DNA from: Symsagittifera roscoffensis | Lineage: Eukaryota > Xenacoelomorpha > Acoela > Convolutidae | Length of the DNA: 64,000 nucleotides | Assembly (NCBI RefSeq): GCF_963678635.1 | Contig: NC_087062.1 | Location: 20,447,789 to 20,511,788, forward strand | Reading direction: 5' to 3' | Shown here: in pieces, positions 59,666 through 64,000 of the stretch | Position numbering within the stretch: position 1 is the first letter of the stretch | How the letters are laid out: each line of letters begins with the position of its first letter | Made by a program: the position numbers and the translations under genes | Notes under the pieces: model-generated | Seen by the model: only the letters and a program-made list of their open reading frames with translations | What the model was told of the DNA's origin: nothing | Databases searched by the model: none

Positions 59666-59943
59666 TGTGGTACGGCAGGAGCGCCACCCCTAATGAAAAG
59701 GTCTTTATGTTATTGTGTCGTTGCTAAAGGTCATAGTGTTCAAGTGAGTGAACTTGGTGTTGCTGTTTGATATCAAGGTCGGTACCAGACGACCGTTTAA
59801 GTGACTTGGTGTTGTATGAATAAATCAGTCTCTTGTTTTTTTTTTGTGAAAGATACAGAACACTTCTTGGTTAATTCTCTTTCAATTCATATTATTACAC
59901 ACCTTTTTTTACTATTTAAGAGTCTGTCGGTTGACATCCCACA
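59666..59943 (+). repeat. Element B 3' LTR
   Basis: TGTGGTACGGCAGGAGCGCC to GTTGACATCCCACA. A purine stretch GAAAGGGAAG directly precedes it and can serve as polypurine tract. Confidence 0.95.
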
Positions 59944-60017
59944 GCCAATATAATAGAGCTCAGTTTTTCTAAATTAAAAACCGATTAAGAGAACTTTTTT
60001 TAGGCCATAATGTTGAG
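59944..60017 (+). repeat. Right copy of the long duplication flanking element B
   Basis: Starts GCCAATATAATAGAGCTCAG at the first base after the 3' LTR and ends near CCATAATGTTGAG. It pairs with 53075-53159. Confidence 0.85.
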
Positions 60018-60708
60018 TACATCGTCATTTTAGTTTGGATGTTAGAGCTAGTGGATGTTTGATACTTCGGGTGTTTGCACTACAGCCCATTGAGTGATTG
60101 TAAACTTTTACGGAAGTTTCAATTTGAAATAAAATTTACCAAATTTTAGCCTTGTGCGAAACAGCTTGTTTTCAAACGTCAACTCTGCAAAGAATCACCG
60201 CAAGGGAAAGAAGAAGTGATTTAAAAAAAAACTAGGAAAGCTTGAAAGTTAACAAATTTTAAAAAAGGTTATAATCATTTCAGTTTGCAATAAAACTGCA
60301 GACGCAAAATAACTGAAGTTGATAAGCTTAATTCATACAAAGCTTAACTATTGAGACTAGTAATTTGCAGTTGCATAATTCCAAAAAAGATTTTATACAA
60401 TTCACAATAAAACAGCATCAATTAACAAAATAATCCATCGAATTAATTTAGGTGGAAAATCATTGATTTTTCAGAATACTATTTTAACTGCGATATATCT
60501 AATTAAAAGAAAGGTTAATTAAAAATATAGTATCGAAAAAAATAATCGACCAAAACTCTGTACAAACATTAAAAATTAAAGTTGGGCCCTTGAATTTGAG
60601 ATAGTGCTACATAGGCATTAACAAACCCTTGCCATCATGTGGTTGACGTGGGAGCTAACATACTGCGCCTCAATCAATGCCACAATGCCACTTTTGTCTT
60701 AATCTTAG
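60018..60708. other. No exon seen
   Basis: AT-rich sequence before an exon acceptor at 60707-60708. Upstream exons of that gene were not found. Confidence 0.35.
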
Positions 60709-62060
60709 GTATGCGATCTCTGACATCTAACAGCAAGACACTGTTTGCGCCACCAGATTACGGCGACACCTTCTACCCGACATATGGTCAACACTACGAC
60801 AACATCATGGAGGCGTACAGGGATAATCGAGAGAAAACCAGACCAGTGCCAGTGCTAAAAAGTGAGTCACTGCTGTCTTCGAGATTCTTGTCGAAGAATG
60901 TGTGTTTGGACCATAAGTACATTTACTTTTCAGAAACTAAAATGCTTTCGAGAGTATCATGTTTTATGATATATGTTTATATATCATTCCTAGACATGTT
61001 TTACTAACCAAGAGGTTTTATGAAGTTAACAAGTTTTGCTGAAAAAAAATCTGAAAAAAGGGAATAAACACAATACATTTTTTGGTTATCTTAAACTACA
61101 AGCCCATGTAACCGTATTGAACTCTACAAGCCCATGTAACCGTATTGAACTCTACAAGCCAAGTGATTTTTCGGACAATAGTGTCATAATTCGCTTCAAA
61201 TTAAACCGCTTCAAATTCACCCGAGTCCATTTGAGATTACAAACCATGTGTAAATACCTTTTGTCTTCCTTTTGTTTGAAAAAGTGGGCGTGGCTGTGTG
61301 TTTGATGTGTGTTTGCAGCAATCAACTGTTTCGCGTGTGTGAGCAGTGACCCCTCTAGCAGTTGTGTTGTGGGCAATGTGTCAATCAACCAGGCCCTCTA
61401 CTCCTCCCCCCACTCACAGAAACAACAACAACAATACGCCAGTGCAAAATGCGACGGAGAATGCTACGTATGAACACATTCGTGAAAACTCATTTTTAAT
61501 AAAAACAAAATCTATTTTAAAGCAGTTAACAAAGTGTTCACAAATAAACATGCGTGAAAACTTATGTCGCCGAAGTTGCAAAAAAATTACTTCCGCATAA
61601 ATTTAGCCAAAATGAATAAATTCAGCGAAAAGCCAAAATTTTTCAAAACAAGTAGCGTGCGGAGAAAGGGGGTTGTGATGATTGGAGGAGAGGAGAAGGG
61701 TCGTGCAATGAGACTTGCCGAAAGCTTCCTCTGAAAAGCTTAACCGATAGTAATCAAAACAAAAGTTTCAGGCGTTTGCGAGTTGTCTTTTCTTGCGAGT
61801 TGTTGCGGTACCATTAACTTCTAGGGGCGAGTAAGTGCCTTTCTTCCTCTCGGCCACTTATTAATGCCACCAAAAACAAACTCCAAAATCCGATGTGATG
61901 ACTAATCCAACTGTGTACAAAGTAAGACCCTACCACTGCTTAAAATACTGCTTGCAAGGTTTTATATTGGCTCTTAATTTCTATAGGTGAAGACGTATAC
62001 GATGTACGGAACAGAAATGAGCTTCACACACAGAGGTTGCCAACCCCGCAGAGGAAATGA
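60709..62060 (+). CDS. Last two exons of an unrecognised gene
   Basis: Exon 60709-60861 (TCTTAG acceptor, GTGAGT donor, 153 nt) encodes LFAPPDYGDTFYPTYGQHYD and EAYRDNREKTRPVPVLK. It ends with one base of a codon completed by exon 61987-62060 (TTCTATAG acceptor), giving SEDVYDVRNRNELHTQRLP and a TGA at 62058-62060. Both exons are clearly more GC-rich than the flanks, and phases agree. The first exon begins in mid-codon, so at least one upstream exon exists, probably hidden by or beyond element B. Pro/Tyr-rich with no hydrophobic segment. I do not recognise the family. Confidence 0.55.
61096..61161. repeat. 28-bp tandem duplication
   Basis: CTACAAGCCCATGTAACCGT followed by ATTGAACT, twice in a row plus a partial third copy, in the intron of the 60709-62060 model. 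Confidence 0.9.
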
Positions 62061-63140
62061 GGTAAAATTTTCAATAAATGAAGTTAATTTGTTCAAAGTG
62101 AAGGTTTTATGTTCGGGCTTTTGTAGTCTCATTCAGTTCGAAAATTGGCACTGGATTTATTTAGCTCACGCGGTATCAAACTCTTAAACTTTTGGTCCAC
62201 GAGTCTTGTCACGGGATCATAAAAAAAACAATTTGAACAGAAACTAAATTAGAAAACAATCATGAAACTCATTGAGACCATTGGCGCAAAAATTGACGCT
62301 TTGTTTCTTTCTGGCAAATTTTCTGGAACAATCGGGATAATACTATATGAACTCGAATGAGTGTTTCTGCCCAACTTTAACCTAGTCCATCAAAACTGTT
62401 AATGAAAGTGTTTCTTCTATGATTTTGAATTCTAAAAAAGCTGAACAATAATTTTGGGGCTCCTGAAGCAATTCAAGATTTTTCATCCTCCTGCTTACTC
62501 TTGAATATCATTTTAGATTCGTTTATTACTATCGATGATTTTCAAACAAAAACAATTAGTTGTTCTTACTTTGTTTCCAATGTTAGAACATTTTTTTTCA
62601 AAAAAAAAATTTAACTCCTTTTGCAAAATTTTTTTCATTCGAGTTAGACATATGATTAGTTTCTTAAAATCCCAATCAAAACATTTTAATTTATTAGAAA
62701 TTTTTTTTGCAACATCTAGTTTGTATCAATCAACTCAGTCAACCAGGTCAAGGTCGTGGGTATGTATTTAGATTTCAAAAATTGCAATCAGTCCATTTGA
62801 CATCAAAAATTCGGTCTAATTGTGTGTCAATGGTTCACACGGTCTAATCAAATCATGCTTTAGATCCCTTTGGTCTCGACAAAAAATTTAAAATAAAAAA
62901 ATATGTCCCAAAAGTTAAAAAGAATCATTATTTAGAACAGAATCAAGAAAACCATTGTAACACAAAACGGTGCATTAGGAAAAAAACCAAAATATTTGAA
63001 AGGTAGTTAGTTTTTTCAAACGACTAGGATTTGTGTTATGATTCTAAATATTAGCAAAATTATCATAGACAGCAAAGTTCATTCGGTTTTTTTTCGTCAA
63101 GAAACTAAAGTTTTGTTTTCTGTTTTCTTTAATTACTTTT
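62061..63140. other. No gene seen
   Basis: Probable 3' flank of the preceding gene, AT-rich, no supported feature. Confidence 0.35.
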
Positions 63141-63353
63141 ATGAAACGCTGTGCCAGAAACTGCGTCAGAACAGCAGTTTTTATTGCGTTGAGCAACGTC
63201 ATCCAGGAAGTTGAAAAAACAACCCAGTTAATAGTTTTTGATTCCAAACTGAAACTTTTTCTGCAAAGAGAAGATGAGTGGGTGTTGCAACCCAGGCTAG
63301 AAACGGAGTTAAAAGGAAAAAAGATCAACATGATTTGCACAAAAGAAGTTTAA
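63141..63353 (+). CDS. Possible short ORF, unknown
   Basis: Seventy codons from ATG with a mixed, protein-like composition (AVFIALSNVIQEVEKTTQ, FLQREDEWVLQPRLETEL) and a TAA stop. There is no recognised family, no clear splice context, and an overlapping open frame on the other strand, so it could be chance or a decayed exon. Confidence 0.2.
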   Translation: MKRCARNCVRTAVFIALSNVIQEVEKTTQLIVFDSKLKLFLQREDEWVLQPRLETELKGKKINMICTKEV

Positions 63354-63385
63354 GAAATAACTGCAAAATCTGGTAACTGCTTTTG

Positions 63386-63656
63386 TAAAGTTATGGGAGT
63401 TTAAAGATTGCCATTTTGGCCAATTTGGGACAATTAACGCGCGATATATTTCGCGCTATTAAGGCGTAAGCGATATTTAATCCGTCTTAGAAATTGTTCC
63501 AAATTGGTTGAGAGTAACTTCTTTGCCATAACTGATTTGTTACAAGGAGCGAAATTTGTTTGTACTTTAAATGGCGTGTTGGGGATAATTTTCATAGAAT
63601 AAACCTTAAAAATCAGTCGGAAAATTCAAAGCTTTGCCCTGATACGAGCAGTATTA
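63386..63656 (+). mobile_element. Helentron-like (HINE) element, 5'-truncated
   Basis: Begins inside the family at GTAAAGTTATGGGAGTTTAA and keeps AACGCGCGATATATTTCGCG. It loses the AT-rich block and ends CTTTGCCCTGATACGAGCAG. Confidence 0.8.
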
Positions 63657-64000
63657 TTACTGATTGTATGTGAAAATGAAGCGTATCATATGAGGAGATC
63701 TGAATATAGAGATTGAAATGTGAGAACTTCTCATACTATGGTTGATCGAGTGAAGTTTTATAAATTTCCTTATTGCCTCTAGAAAACTAGTAATCCGCAT
63801 AAATTGAAGCTAGTAGTTCTCTTTTAGACCTAAGTAGGATATTTTTGTTTGCTATTTGTGATTGCAAATTACAGTTTCAGTAAAATGGGATTTCTGACAA
63901 CCATGTGTGTTTTTGGTTAAACCTTTTGGAATCAATCTATGATGCAAACGCAATTATCGAAACAAATTTTAAAAGACTGTTTCATTGAAAACAAAACAAT
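63657..64000. other. No gene seen
   Basis: AT-rich end of the window without supported features. Confidence 0.4.

Larger units (their letters stand above)
53160..59943 (+). mobile_element. LTR retrotransposon B (Ty3/Gypsy type), defective
   Basis: LTRs at 53160-53484 and 59666-59943 carry TGT...ACA ends. Gag zinc knuckle, protease, RT, RNase H and integrase follow in Gypsy order, all interrupted by frameshifts and stops. The LTRs are near 90% identical, so the insertion is older than element A. There is no 4-6 bp target duplication. Instead a 75-85 bp segment is repeated at both sides. Confidence 0.95.

Overview
The window is animal (metazoan) nuclear DNA: AT-rich, gene-poor, with GT-AG introns kilobases long and very many transposon remnants. 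The clearest host gene is a seven-exon homologue of the animal F-box gene FBXO16 (298-7240, minus strand). An intron-bearing tRNA-Ile(UAU) gene lies inside one of its introns. I cannot name the phylum from sequence alone. Other host genes are a single-exon gene for an unrecognised, possibly secreted 248-residue protein (12566-13312, minus), a two-exon gene for a small Cys-rich, PLAC8-like protein (27447-28752, plus), and exon pairs of uncertain identity at 36768-37239 and 60709-62060.

Two Ty3/Gypsy-type LTR retrotransposons dominate the rest. Element A (19039-24934) has 223 and 226 bp LTRs that are about 98% identical, a perfect 4-bp target duplication (ATAA), and a gag-pol region broken by frameshifts, stops and loss of the reverse-transcriptase catalytic box. 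Element B (53160-59943) is older (LTRs about 90% identical) and equally broken. Instead of a short target duplication it is flanked on both sides by a duplicated segment of roughly 75-85 bp that abuts both LTR ends.

Non-autonomous DNA elements fill most of the remaining space. They include: (1) a ~530-bp family with 5' terminus GTTCCGAC, a subterminal inverted copy of it, and a 3' hairpin, resembling non-autonomous Helentrons (HINE/DINE type), with at least nine copies and four head-to-tail-alternating copies at 31344-33012; (2) a hAT-like family starting CAGGGGCGGAT with an 8-bp target duplication and long G tracts; (3) a second ~215-bp family starting GGCTCTTTTCC with 8-bp target duplications; (4) a ~690-bp foldback family starting CAGTGCTGATTT flanked by TA; and several smaller inverted-repeat families. 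These fill the FBXO16 introns and interrupt a pseudogene copy of the 12566-13312 gene, which provides a natural empty-site comparison for family 1.

The stretches 33013-35700, 43506-46379 and 49046-53074 show no gene I can support. No rRNA, CRISPR, bacterial operon or intact virus is present.
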